Both the position numbers and the translations under genes were made by a program. The notes beneath the pieces were generated by a model, which was not told where the DNA came from, searched no databases, and saw nothing but the letters and a program-made list of their open reading frames with translations. Below, one piece after another: positions 23,761-35,445 of a stretch of 64,000 bases of DNA. The stretch is from Cryptomeria japonica. Lineage: Eukaryota > Streptophyta > Pinopsida > Cupressales > Cupressaceae. The DNA lies in NCBI RefSeq assembly GCF_030272615.1, contig NC_081411.1:209154244-209218243 (forward strand). Reading direction: 5' to 3'. How positions within the stretch are numbered: position 1 is the stretch's first letter; every line of letters begins with the position of its first letter.

Positions 23761-24284
23761 CTGCTTAGTTTTGCTGTTTGTTGTCTTTCTTTGTGAGGGA
23801 TCACGGCCCTTTCCCTGCTTAAGTAATAACAAATATCAAAGGAAACAATTCTATCATTGCTCTCAATTTGTTTATATTCAATTGTGATATTTAATTGTCC
23901 AATTTTAAGACCTATAATATATAAATTGAAATTGATCTATCATGTTTAGTGCTACCCAAAAATGTTTGAATATCTATATGTATGAATTGAAATTTCTTTG
24001 ATTGTATTTAATAACATACTTCAAACAAGAAGCTTAAGTGTGAAAATAAATGACTTAAAATAACAAATTATAAATTATCAAAAAAAATGAAGTTCTTTCA
24101 AATTACCTTACAACTAATAGGCTGCAGATGACTCTTGACATAGTAATTAAAAAAATAAAATCTTTTCATTCAAAATTGCTACTCATGAAAAAGCCATTTT
24201 ACCAGACTATTAGAATTGAAAGATTAAACATGTGCCCATTGGCTTTAAAGAAAACTCCAACCACCAAATCACTTATGAATGAAA

Positions 24285-24345
24285 TATTCATGTTGTGCAT
24301 CTGCTCAAGGAGTGTTGTATGTTGCTGGAATTTAAAATTGATTTT
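24285..24345 (+). pseudogene. Short fragment of the F-box/kelch gene family
   Basis: The nucleotides gtgcatctgctcaagga followed by a gttgtatgttg-like run match 27606-27640 of the F-box/kelch gene, encoding CASAQG plus a LYVAGI-like kelch strand. The match is only about 40 bp and flanking similarity is not clear, so this may be a third, mostly eroded duplicate. Confidence 0.35.
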
Positions 24346-26220
24346 AAACATTAAAATGTACCTTTTATATTTATGACTATATTTGATTATTATGTTTGAT
24401 ACTTAATATTTTTTGATTGAATTTTGGTAATAAATTCATTATGTATTAGTTCTTGTTACTTTAGGAGGTCTGGAAGTCTCTACAATATGTTTCTGAAGTT
24501 TATTGCTTAAATACTGTATGTACATTGGTAAGTTATTTTGTACCGCAGTCTTCTACAGTGATGTCTCGTCGCTTGTAGTTTGGAAGTTAACTAAGGCTGG
24601 ACAAGAATACAAATTTAGTCAAAATTTTTAAGTGAATCTCAATAAAAAGGAATCGTGCACCAGCTGGAGGAATCATGCGGATGTTCAGTGGGGCCATTAT
24701 TGTTGGTGTCTCCCTACTTCTGGAGTAGTAAGTTGGCTTTTGGACTAAGACGACTACACGTTTGTTTGAGAAACTTGTTTGCGGCCAATTTGTAGATAAT
24801 GTGAATATATTTTTGGCAAAAGTATTATGGTAATTAATATTGGAATGCATATATAACGCTGATTAGATTCATTCCAATATCCCGTGGTTGTGCAAGAGTA
24901 GATGTTTACAGTGGCAAAAGTTGTGCAAGCTGTCCACTAAATTTGTGTATAAGTGTGCAAATATAATAGACTTAATGAAGGAGATTGAGGCAGATTCGAT
25001 CAACAAGAGAATGAATGTTAAGATTTGAATGTCCACATAACATATTTTGGGTATATCTTGTTTTAATTAGGATTGGTGTGTCATATTATGAGTTGGCGTT
25101 CAGATCTTGGATTGGTGTTTCATATAGATTGGTGCTTGAAAATGTATTTGGAGATACTTGGAATAAATGACATGAGCTATAAATATACATAACTGTCAAT
25201 TGAATTTCTATAACTATAAGATGGTTAAAAAGAGAATTTTTCTAAACTGAAAATAACAATTTATGAAAGCCATGAGAACAATTTGAGACCAAAGTTTCCA
25301 ATAGCAAAACAACCCCTATAAGAAAAGGGATGCCCTCTCTATCCACTAGCCGAGACCAAGAGTGACTACTAACCTGTAACACAACCTCATCAAGTAGAGT
25401 TTTCAATATATTAACTTTTCCCAATATGCAAAAAAATGAGGTGTGCCTAAAGTTTTCCATCAATAATCAACCAAGAGTATTAGCAATGGCCTTATAGGCA
25501 AAAGACCACCAGAACTATAAGGGAGATAAGAAATCTCACTCAAACAAGTGTAATGTCGATAGACTTCTTTAAAGGATTGAAGGAAGGAGAACAAGGACAA
25601 TGCATAAGAAAATCTCACTCAAACAGCTTATTCAAAGGATAAAAAGAGGGAAACAAGGATGAATTAAGAGAGGAAAACAATTTATTACAACTTTATCTAT
25701 CATCAAAATGAATCCCAAAAAAACTTCTAGTTAAAGGTTAATTCTCTATCTTGCTTTTATGCTCAGAAATCCATCGATGCAAATTAAGGAAAGAAGGCCA
25801 CACATGAAAAAATCTACCGATATAAAAAATAATGTCAGAAAGGGTAAAGGATCTTTAATAACAAAATTAGAAAATTAGAAGTATATGAGGCCTTTAATAA
25901 GCCTGAAATGTAATAGTCTTTGCCGAAGAAACTGTAATGTAAAGAGGCTGAATGAACTGTTCGACAGGATAGTGTGTATAGGAGCTATGACTGCACTCTA
26001 AGCTGTGGAATGAGCAGATTGTGCTTGACGTGCTGTTTTATCTGTTTTTCCATCGTGTAGTAGGAAAAAAAGGATTGAAAAAAATGGAGGGCCGTCAAAA
26101 TGAACAAGTATCTTTCTGGACAACTCATGAACCAGTTCAAAATAAAAATAAAAGCTATCCATTTTCGAGCGCATTAAAGAGCCAGAATCTTATACATAAA
26201 ACTTGAGGCAGACAAACCTA

Positions 26221-26441
26221 CACAGTTGTAGACCTTTGAGAACAAAATCAAAATGAAATGGCATATAATTCTTAAAAATTCCACAAATATGCTCACACAT
26301 TTGTAATGAATCATTAGTGAAAATCAAAGTACACAGTTGTGGATCTTTGAGAACAAAATCAAAATGAAATGGCATATAAGGCTTAAAGATTCCACAAATA
26401 TGCTCACAAATTTGTAATGAATCATCAGTTAAAATCAAAGC
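26221..26441. repeat. Two-copy 111-bp tandem repeat, open on the minus strand
   Basis: Copies start at 26221 and 26332 (cacagttgt) and differ at a handful of bases. Because 111 is a multiple of three and neither copy has a stop, the minus strand encodes two 37-residue repeats of the form (I/M)CEHICGIFK-x-YMPFHFDF within an open frame 26495-26190. I do not recognise the protein, and no start context, promoter or neighbouring exon supports a gene. Confidence 0.7.
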
Positions 26442-27184
26442 TGGTATAAATTTGGCAATGATTAATTTGGGAAAATTCTGTGAATCTATTGCCACATTTT
26501 AAGTAACTATAACATATGTTTCCTTTAGGAAAATAAATTATAGTAAATCATCCCTAATTATAGCAGGTTTGGGAAACTTTTGAGAAGAATTAATCATTTA
26601 TGTTTGTTGGGTCTTTTTTAATTTCAAATTAATAATTGATATTAAATATGGTAAAAAAATAAATTAATTGTTTTAGATTGGTGGTTGAAGAGGAGTAGGA
26701 GAATACTGTTAGATTGAGTTTGATATTTTTAGTTTTTAGGTAAAGATAAGTAATACCAAATAAATAAATTTATTTGTTGCTTGTAAGAGGGAAATCGTAT
26801 GGGTATCGTGTTCGGGCAACTTCTTGATAGCAATAAAATCATAGAAAACACTCTTTGGAACATGCAATAGTAATAGCACTAATTATTTTGACACCAAGTA
26901 TCACATATATAAAATAGAATAAAATATGTAATCACCTAATGGAAAAAAAAATATTACTTCAAATCAAACAGTTAGTCAAGAATAACTTGTAGCTGGCTAC
27001 TGAAGCCTAAAGGATTATGCCCCTTCATCTTCCCTTTCTCTACCCATTTCATATTCTTGTGGGTTCAAAATCTGTTAACCCCTCCATCTGCAAGGTGACC
27101 TCAGAAGCCAATATTGCTGTTTACAAGTATCTGAGGTTTTCATTTCATAGGCCAGGGAAATTGATTTTTCTTCTTCTTAAATCA

Positions 27185-28156
27185 ATGGGCTTTTTTGATG
27201 GACTTGAACGAGATTTAGTTGAACAGAGCCTTATGAGGACGCCATACCAATTTCATAGCAGGCTTAAATTGGTGTGCAAAGCTTCGAAAGACATGATAGA
27301 AAATTGCAGCTTCTACGATTGTAGAAAAGTCTCAGGGCTGTCTGAAAAGCTCATATGTTTGCTCTTTGATGACCGTATAATGATATATGACCGTGTACGA
27401 GACTCTTGGTACAGGCTTCCTCTGCCCGCTGGCTTTAAACCTGCATCCGATCCCCATTTGGTTTGTTGGAGAAGAAAACTTGTCTTGATTGGTTTGGAAT
27501 ATGATAATAGAGAAACTCAACCTATACTGGTTTATGATTTTTGCTTTAATCGTTGGCATGTAAACAACGAAATGCCAAGAATGTGTTTACTTACGAAATT
27601 TGCGTGTGCATCTGCTCAAGGAACTGTGTATGTTGTAGCAATCCATGTAGCAGCAGTTTACGACATAGACAAAGACAAGTGGGAGCTTCTTCCTCCAATA
27701 CCACACCCAACTCGCCCACTAACTTCAGGCCTTTTTATTGAAGGAATGTTTTATGTTTTTGGTGTACAGAATCGTCGGACCCAAAGATTTGATCCCAACA
27801 CGAGAGTATGGACTACGGCTCATAATATGCCGAAGATTCGCCATTATTGGAATGCTTTATATGCATTTGGGAAACTTTTTGTTTTCGGAGTCAATGAAAT
27901 AACTGAACAGGATTTGGACAACGGAAATTCAAGAGAAGTAACTCGTTTTGATACACCTTTCTTGGTGCGTTCTGCTGCAGTGTGGTGCGATCAAATTTTT
28001 TTGGCTGGAATTCCTTACCCACCTATCTGGAGATATCATCAGGCATTTTATATGTTAAAACCTAATGCAACGGATTCTGAGAGGTTGATTCCTATCGAAA
28101 AGCCAGAGAAATTTCCAGAAACGAATGCACTGACTGTGGCTACAGTGGAAATTTGA
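27185..28156 (+). CDS. F-box/kelch-repeat protein, intact single exon
   Basis: Likely the substrate-binding subunit of an SCF E3 ubiquitin ligase: the F-box docks to SKP1 and the kelch propeller binds the target. From the ATG at 27185 the product is 323 residues, near the usual 330-420 of plant kelch F-box proteins. An F-box-like start occupies about residues 3-42 (GLERDLVEQSLMRTPY, then LKLVCKASKDMIEN), and kelch-type units follow: VRDSWYRLPLP, FCFNRWHVNNEMPRM, YDIDKDKWELLPPI, FDPNTRVWTTAHNMP and GKLFVFG. An in-frame ATG at 27017 would add 56 residues that look like translated leader; I prefer 27185 because the F-box normally starts the protein. TATA-like sequence lies near 26908, and AATAAA near 28299. 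Codons are intact throughout. It is the only undamaged gene in the window. Which family member it is, I cannot say. Confidence 0.8.
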   Translation: MGFFDGLERDLVEQSLMRTPYQFHSRLKLVCKASKDMIENCSFYDCRKVSGLSEKLICLLFDDRIMIYDRVRDSWYRLPLPAGFKPASDPHLVCWRRKLVLIGLEYDNRETQPILVYDFCFNRWHVNNEMPRMCLLTKFACASAQGTVYVVAIHVAAVYDIDKDKWELLPPIPHPTRPLTSGLFIEGMFYVFGVQNRRTQRFDPNTRVWTTAHNMPKIRHYWNALYAFGKLFVFGVNEITEQDLDNGNSREVTRFDTPFLVRSAAVWCDQIFLAGIPYPPIWRYHQAFYMLKPNATDSERLIPIEKPEKFPETNALTVATVEI

Positions 28157-29200
28157 CAGGAATTCTTGAAATCTAATTTTAAATCTTTCAAAGTAAGTTT
28201 GCAATTTATAAGAGTAAACTTTTGAAGACATACTTGAGAATAATAAGGTTTTAATATATAAGATGGATTCTTGGTGTTGAGAAATTGTAGTAGTAAAAAT
28301 AAATTCACATAACATGTAAAAATAAAATATATTGATTATCTTGAATTATTTGAAGCTCAAAGTTTCCAAAGTTTCAAGAAAAAGTAATGATTAAATATAA
28401 GAATTTGTTAGTTATTGGAAGGTTATATGATTTAATTATTAGTATTTGTTCTATTATTGTAGTCAGTTGTACAAAAAAAATAAACCTCTTCTTACTTCAA
28501 TATAATTAATTAATATACTTTCTATATTCTCAATGTTCATTCATTTGCAAAATCATTTGTCTCTAGAAGTTACAAATACAAATATTTCAAATAAAATGTT
28601 ACTAAACAATATTATTATTGTTGGATACAATTACACATATATATACACATATACATACACACACATATATACATAAATATATATAGTTTTATTTTATATG
28701 ATTACATTGGCTCACTATTCAGAAAACAAAATCTATCCTCTCTTCACTATTTTTTGGTTGCTAAATGGTGTATTTAAGTTTTAACCCTACAAACAATTAT
28801 ATTATTAAAAATATAATATTACATCTATTCTAACAAGATTATCATCCAAGCACAATATGAAACATTATTAATCTACCTAACCCTAATAACATGAGGTTAA
28901 TAGTATTAACATTATTGTTGGATATAATTATATATTTTTTGTTTTCTTTTTATATGACTACATCAATTCACTCTTCAACAAACAAAATCTATCTTCTGTT
29001 TAACCCTAAATACCTCAGAGATACCAACCTTATTACTCACATTTTAATAGTTTTTTTAAATAATATAAATTAACAATATTATTTTAATTATTCTCATACA
29101 AAATAATAATTAAAAGTTTGATAATAAAATAATCTTACTAATAATATAATACTAATATAAATAATAATATATAAATAACAACAATATAATAATATAAAAA
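28157..29200. other. AT-rich intergenic with a microsatellite and a direct repeat
   Basis: Contains a (CA/TA)n run at about 28630-28690, and a direct repeat of about 110 bp: attattgttggata at 28613 and 28910, each followed about 100 bp later by aacaaaatctatc. No gene is seen. Confidence 0.5.
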
Positions 29201-30820
29201 AGTTTGAATGACATCCACCGGGAGTTGGAGCAAAAGCAGGGGAGGTGCGAGGGTTTCGGAGGAGGGTGCATGACTCTGAGGATGGAGACGACGATGGAGA
29301 AACAGTGCCCTTCCACTTTCTGGCTCCCTTTGGCTTCCCCTTCCTCTCGTGGGCCTTCGGTGGGTTTTGGGGAGTCGTTGGTGGACAGATGCAGTATGTC
29401 TTTTCGGAAGCTTCTAGTTTTTGGTGGGTTGTGCGGTCCTGTTCTTTTCTTGCGAGCGGGATGCTTGTGGTTTTGCGGGGGCTTGATAGTCCCTTGTCAC
29501 GATGCACTTCTCCCTTCTGCGCACTGGTGATTTGCAATGTCTGGTTCTGGTCTGGAAGATGGCCTCTTGTTTTGGCGACACCCTTTCCCGACTGTGGTTG
29601 CGAAGGTGATCTGATTGGTGTGTGCAACGTATTTATTGGCGTGAGGACCTTCAAGATTTATTGTGTGGATAAGGGAGAAGATTACGTTTCTTCTCACTCA
29701 GCGGCTGCGAGCTATGCCTCCCCTTTCCCATCCCCTGGTTTCATTACGTCTACTTTAATCGTCTGGGTGGTGTTCTGGGCTTTGAGGGGGTATACAGTTT
29801 TTTTAATGATATGTATGGATCTGATTTACTTTGAGGCTAGCCCTGTTATCTGGTTTCCTCCTAAGCTCGTGGGATCTATTCTTTCCATGTTGTTCGCTGC
29901 TCGGGGTAGATCTCTTCTGAAGGATGGGCAGACGCGCATAGGGTTTACATTGTTCTATGGATCATGGGTGTCTCTGTCCTCCTTTTCTCTTTGTGGGGCT
30001 CTACAGTTACTCTGGCTCTCTTTCCCTCATTCTTGTCTAAGAGCTGATTGTTGGGCCTGGTTAAGGTTTGGATCTTCTTCCTTCCTTTGTCTCTCTTGGC
30101 CAGTTCTATTGAGGTGAATAGTTCTTCTATAGAGGTGGAGAGTGGTTGGTTAGATGAAGCTGGTTGGAGTCCTGTTGGGGCTTTTGATGTCGTGGTTCGT
30201 GAGGCTTTCGAAAAATGGTTCAACGTTGCTATCTTACTTTTGTTGTTGGTTTGGCTGATTTATGCTTGGTTTGCTCAGCTGGAGGTCTGTCTCTTTCTAG
30301 TCCCTATTGAGTGGATCCTTATCCTATTGAGGTGGAGAGGTGCAGTGCTGGATGGATGCTGACTTTCAGGAGGTTTGTTGGGGTTGCAGGTTGTGGAAGC
30401 CTTTTAAAACCTAGAGGCAGGCTGGATGCTAGTAGTTTTCAAGGGCCTAGCTTGGCCAGGTGCTATCTTTATTTTTGGCTAAGGACATGTTTTTATTTTT
30501 AGGGGAGCCTTTTAAAACCCTATGTCCAGATTGTGAATGTATGCCTATCTATTGTAACCTGATATCTTTAATGGTGATGAGTGTCTAGAAACACCCACGG
30601 TATGAGTCAAAGGTTAAGGGAGCCTTAGTATAACCCTTATGCATATATTAGAGGTTGGTCTTTTCAATCTTGTCTATGATTGGGCTGCTGGTTTTTTGAT
30701 GATTACTCTTTTGAGGGTTTCGAGTCCCTCCAAAACCTATGGGGTTTCAAATCCCCTCAAATCCTGTAAAACCTATTTTTTCCTTCATCGAAAACAACAA
30801 TTTAATATATTAGTGATCTC
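29200..30820 (+). mobile_element. GC-richer block of probable retro origin
   Basis: A sharp change from about 75-80% AT flanks to a much more GC-rich block starting near 29205. It has long open frames on both strands (290 residues plus, 29245-30117; 186 residues minus, 29654-29094), probably because stop codons are rare in GC-rich DNA; neither has a family motif. The end, near 30790, is ccttcatcgaaaacaacaa after agcctttaaaa-type repeats, which resembles a degenerate A-rich retroposon tail. There is no TSD that I can fix. It lies between the two F-box copies and so may have inserted after the duplication. A LINE-derived or SINE-like element is plausible; identity unknown. Confidence 0.4.
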
Positions 30821-31096
30821 TAAATTTGCAGTCAAAAGTACAACTTGAATAATTTGAAATATTTTTAAATATTTTTTTTTTGGAAATTTCTAGTTATTTT
30901 TATAATCTTCTAATAAATAAAATTTGAAATTATTTATATTTTGTATTGATATTTAGATATTACAAATTATCAAAATCATAATTGTTGTGTCATGCTGAAT
31001 ATTTCTGCTTAGAAAACCCAAATATTTTGTTTTATAACATCATTAGACACTCTCACCCTCTAAATTTGTACTTGCCTAAAGTATGGCATAAATACT

Positions 31097-32055
31097 TCAA
31101 ATCAAACAGTTAGTAAAGGATAACTTGTAGCTGTCTACTGAAGCCTAAAGGATTATGCCCCTTCATCTTCCCTTTCTCTACCAATTTCATATTCTTGTGG
31201 GTTTAAAATCTGTTAGCCCCTCCGCCTGCAAGGTGACCTCAGAAGCCAATATTGCTGTTTACAAGTATGTGATGTTTTCTTTTCACAGGCAAGGGATATT
31301 GATTTGTCTTCTTCTTAAATTAATGGGCTTTTTTGATGGAATTGAACGAGATTTAGTTGAACAGAGCCTTATTAGGACGCCATACCAATTTCATTGCAGC
31401 CTTAAATTGGTATGCAAAGCTTTGAAGGACATGATACAAAATTGCTTTAATCCTTGGCATGTAAACAACGAAATGCCAAGAATGTGTTTAATTACGAAAT
31501 TTTCGTCTGCATCTGCTCAAGGAATTGTGTAGCAATAGTTTAGCACACCCAACTCGCCCACTAGCTTCAGGTTTTTTTATTGAAGGAATGTTTTATGTTT
31601 TTGGTGTACGGAATCGTCGGACCCAAAGATTTGATCCCAACACGAGAGTATGGACTACGGCTCATAATACCGCGGAGATTCAACATTATTGGAATGCTTT
31701 ATATGCATTTGGGAAACTTTTTGTTTTCGGAGTCAATGAAATAACTGAACATGATTTGGACAACGGAAATTCAAGAGAAGTAGTTCGTTTTGATGCACCT
31801 TTCTTGGTGTGTTCTGCAGTGTGGTGCGATCAAATTTTCTTGGCTGGAGTTGCTTGCTGGAGATTTCATCAGGCATTTTATATATTAAAACCTAATGCAA
31901 CGGATTCTGGGAGGTTAATTCCTATCGAAAAGCCAGAGAAGTTTCCAGAAACGAATGTACTGACTACAGTGGAAATTTTACAGCAATTCTTGAAATCTAA
32001 TTTTAAATCTTTCAAAATAAGTTTGCAATTTTATTTAGTTAATTTTTCTTTTTAA
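31097..32055 (+). pseudogene. Broken tandem duplicate of the F-box/kelch gene
   Basis: Very similar to 26958-28200, including about 60 bp of shared leader upstream of the ATG, so it arose by DNA duplication and not by retroposition. The offset is about 4.14 kb. Relative to the intact gene it lacks 237 bp (27308-27544), joined at a shared TTGC so the frame is preserved; and a 73-bp stretch (27629-27701) is reduced to 14 bp, which puts a TAG right after SAQGIV at 31530-31532. A second open segment, 31543-32055, carries the last kelch units plus a read-through tail. A few codons are also missing near 31850 (LAGVACW against the longer loop in the intact copy). It lacks the first kelch units entirely and is not expected to work. 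Confidence 0.85.
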
Positions 32056-32059
32056 TTTG

Positions 32060-33317
32060 TTATAGGTTTCACAAGGAATTATTTTTTCCATTGATTAAAT
32101 TTTGCTAATTAATTATTATAGATATTTTTAAAAGATAACAATTCAACATTAAAAATAAATAAAATTTCTAGACTGGCTTTCACAGCTTCGTTTACAATGC
32201 AGTTGGCTATGTATCTGAGGGGTTTATTTGAGATGCCTATGAGCTTTTGTATTGGGTAGATAGGCTTATGTTTTTTTGAACAATAAGGGTTTCTTACTGC
32301 TTCTTTCCCTTCAATGCTCTTTGAACCAGACACCTGTAAAAAACTAAAGATTTAATATAAAGAGAGGGAGAGAATGAGAAATGATTGTAATGTTATTTGA
32401 TTATTGTTGAAATTTTATATAAAAAGAGGGAGAGAATGAAAATGATTGAAATATTTTTATAATATGTTCAATTTATTAATAGGAACTAATGTTTTCATCT
32501 CACTCCTCGCTCACTCCTCGAGCATATTAATTTTGCTTGGATTTTAGTGTTAATGAGATATTATTTTTCTTATTCTAAAGTTTAAAGACATGACTGTTAT
32601 TTTTCCAATTTTCCTCGTAGTTTTTATAAATTTTCGATTAGCAAAAATAATTGAAATTAATTTCACATTGGACATTGTGCTCAAATAATTTAAGATAATG
32701 TTTGCTAAGTTGAAAAGAAAAAATTAAAATAAATTATTATTTCCTTGAAAAGTGCATAAACAAGTGCAGTACGTGTTAATGAGAATGCAGTAGCATTTTT
32801 AAAACAATTAATAAATATGTAGCTGGCATTCTTAAAACATGTAAGTGAAGCTTCTACATTTTCGAGGGCTTGTTCAGATTTTTAGAACAAATTTCAATTC
32901 ACTGCGAGCACCTGACCTTTGGCAACCAGTGCATATAGAATTTCTGAACAGAAAATCATTGAACGACTGCCTTTTGTTTATTTGTCTGTATAGGCAACAT
33001 TGCATGTTAAAATAGCTGTCTTTTGTCTATCTACATTGGCCACATTACAGGTTTTTAATACTGTAAGTTTCCATGTTTTGTGTCAACTTTATTTTCGCGT
33101 GTTGTAACTAGGGCTACCTCTAGGTGTGGCACATTCAAAAAAGAGTTTTCATACGGCTGCCCTTCACATACCGAACCACACAAAACATGAAACCTCACTC
33201 TCTGCAATGGCTGTTGTACTTCCTTAACGCTCTTCTTGTAGAATTTTGAACCTGACTTGTCTTCTCTAAATCAGCTGATTAGCAAACAATATCACAATTC
33301 AGAATAAAAAAACAAAG
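32060..33317. other. AT-rich intergenic without a gene
   Basis: Only a duplicated word aaagagagggagagaatgag(a) (32359 and 32420) is visible. No coding motif. Confidence 0.5.
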
Positions 33318-33703
33318 TGCCCTGTTTTTTTGGAATTGCACACACCAATTTCTTTTATTGAAGCTTAATTAAAAAATTACATAGAGGCTGTATATATAAA
33401 GAATTTGCAGCTTACAAGAATTAATAATAACTGCAGTTCTAAATATATTCCTAGCATTGCATCCAAAGCTACTAAGGCTCTCAAACTAAAAAAATAAACT
33501 ACTCCCTAAATTAAGAATACAATAAGTGCATGCACAGCATGCTTTATTTACTAAAAAAAAATTCATGCAAAAAACAAAACTAAGAGTAGTCCTAAGGGTT
33601 AATGCATGTTGGAGTGGACTACATGCTTTATTTGCATGAATAAAAAAAAAACTATTAACTAAACTAATCTAGTTGCATGCTAGAGCAGCATCAGTTATCA
33701 ACA
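33318..33703 (-). repeat. 3' LTR of the split copia element
   Basis: Inner edge is clear: minus-strand TGTTGATAACTG starts at 33703, just after the purine run AAGGGGGAG (33706-33714). The part from 33349 on is repeated at 60515-60665. The outer edge (TGCCC at 33318) is inferred only from the expected TG terminus. Confidence 0.65.
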
Positions 33704-33841
33704 TACTCCCCCTTAATGCTGAGAGGGCTTATCTCGTAGTGCTATAAACCGAGCTTTCGCAACCGCTTTGGTGAATATATCTGCTAGCTGATCCTGGGTG
33801 TTGATGTGCTTCAATTTTACATCGTTCTTCTGCACCAAATC

Positions 33842-35300
33842 TCATATGAAGTGATATTTCAAATCAAAATGCTTTGTTCTACTGTGATGAACCAGATTTT
33901 TAGCTAACTTGATGGCACTCACATTGTCACAATAAATTACTGTAGGCTGAATTTGCTTTTCTCCAATTTCTTCCAAAACTTTTCTGAGCCAAAGAGCTTG
34001 TGTACCTGCTGAGGTAATTGCAACATACTCTGCTTCTGTAGATGAGAGGGCAACAATGCTTTGTTTTTTCGAGCTCCAAGTAATTAATCCAGAACCAAAA
34101 GAAAAACAATTTCTAGATGTAGATTTACGGTCATCCATACTACCTCCCCAATCTGAACCACTAAAGCCTACAAGATTGAACTTTTCAGAAGAGTAGTAAT
34201 GAATACCAAAACTTAAATTCCCTTTCACATACCTCAAAATCCTCTTGGCTGCCTTTATATGTATTTCAGATGGATTTGTCATATACCTTGAAACAAGTAA
34301 AACTGAATAGGCAATATCAGGCCTCGTGTGGATTAGAAACATCAAACTCCCCATAATACTTTTGCAAGTTGTCTTGTCAACTAAACTAGCACCGTCATCT
34401 CTATATAGAAAAACTCCATGAGCACTTGGAGTGGAGGCAGGGTTACAATCAATCATATTAAATTTCTTTAGCATATTCTGTGCATACTTTGTTTGACAAA
34501 TGAAATCTCATCCTTACTTTGATAAACCTCCATTTCTAGAAAATATTTCATTTGAACAAGATCTTTCATCTCAAATTCTTTCATCATAGCAGCTTTGAAT
34601 TCATCTTTCATCTTAGAACTACTACCCATATACAAAAGATCATCAACATACAAACTTATGATGAGAATATCAATACCTTCTTGTTTGTAGTATAGGGTAG
34701 GATCACTCTTACTTCTCTGGAAGTCATTCTCCTGAAAGTATCCATCAATCCTGGCATACCACACTCTTGGTGCTTGCTTGAGGCCATACAAAGCCTACTT
34801 CAACTTGTACACTTGATGCTCTTTTCCTTCCACTTCAAAACCTTGTGGCTACTCCACATATATTTCCTCTTCTAAGTATGCATTCAAGAACGCACTTTTC
34901 ACATCCATATGATGTATGCTCCACTTCTTCTGAGCTGCTAATGAAATCAGCATTCTTATGGTCTCTTGTCTTGCTACTGGTGCAAATGTCTCTTCATAAT
35001 CAATTTCATACTTTTGTGTGAATCTTTTAGCAACTAATCTTGCTTTGTGTCATTCAACACTCCCATCATTATTAAACTTGGTCGTGTAGACCCATTTGGT
35101 GCCAATCCTTTTCTTCTCATGTGGAAGTTCTATTAACTCCTAAGTGTCATTCCTGTGAATGGAATCCATCTCTTCTTCCATGGCTTTCATCCAAACCTCA
35201 TTAGTACATGCATCTTCAAAACATGATGGTTCAAAGTCAGCCTTGGCTAATAAAACAAAATTCACTGTCTCACCTATTGGGTTTTCTTCATGTACTTAAT
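33842..35300 (-). pseudogene. Copia reverse transcriptase and RNase H
   Basis: RT_2 family polymerase of the split copia element. Leftward: [20 protein letters not shown] (about 35015-34955), [20 protein letters not shown] with the first catalytic Asp (about 34905-34845), a stop in place of Gln, YGLKQAPRVWY (about 34790), SLYVDDLLYMGSS with the catalytic pair DD (about 34660), then RNase H: TRPDIAYSV, YVKGN, SDWGGSMDDRKSTSRNCF, SSTEAEYVAITSA and HSRTKHFDLKYHFI ending at 33842. Only a few stops interrupt it, plus one frameshift near 34470. The catalytic residues survive but the protein is broken and its gag half lies 22 kb away. Confidence 0.85.
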
Positions 35301-35445
35301 TTCCACTCCTCTGGTAGATATCACTCAATTTCCTTAACTTCCTTGTAGAACTTGGAGAAGAAGCTGGACTTGAATTTTGTACTAAAGAACTTGATGAAGG
35401 GTTGCTTGGTGGAGTTAAACCACTGGATATAGAAACATTAGTTGG

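Larger units (their letters stand above)
23800..26960. other. AT-rich interval with gene-fragment debris and tandem repeats
   Basis: No intact gene. It includes a short fragment of the F-box/kelch family (24290-24340), a duplicated word aatctcactcaaaca at 25530 and 25610 (period about 80 bp), and a 111-bp tandem repeat (26221-26441). Other open frames have no family signature. Confidence 0.5.

Noticed and set aside
28630-28690. (CA/TA)n run as a regulatory or structured element
   Set aside because: An ordinary microsatellite in AT-rich DNA.
29245-30117. 290-residue plus-strand frame as a membrane protein gene
   Set aside because: It overlaps long frames on the other strand and in another plus frame, is rich in Trp/Phe/Ser only because of local composition, has no motif, and lies in a probable retroposon block.
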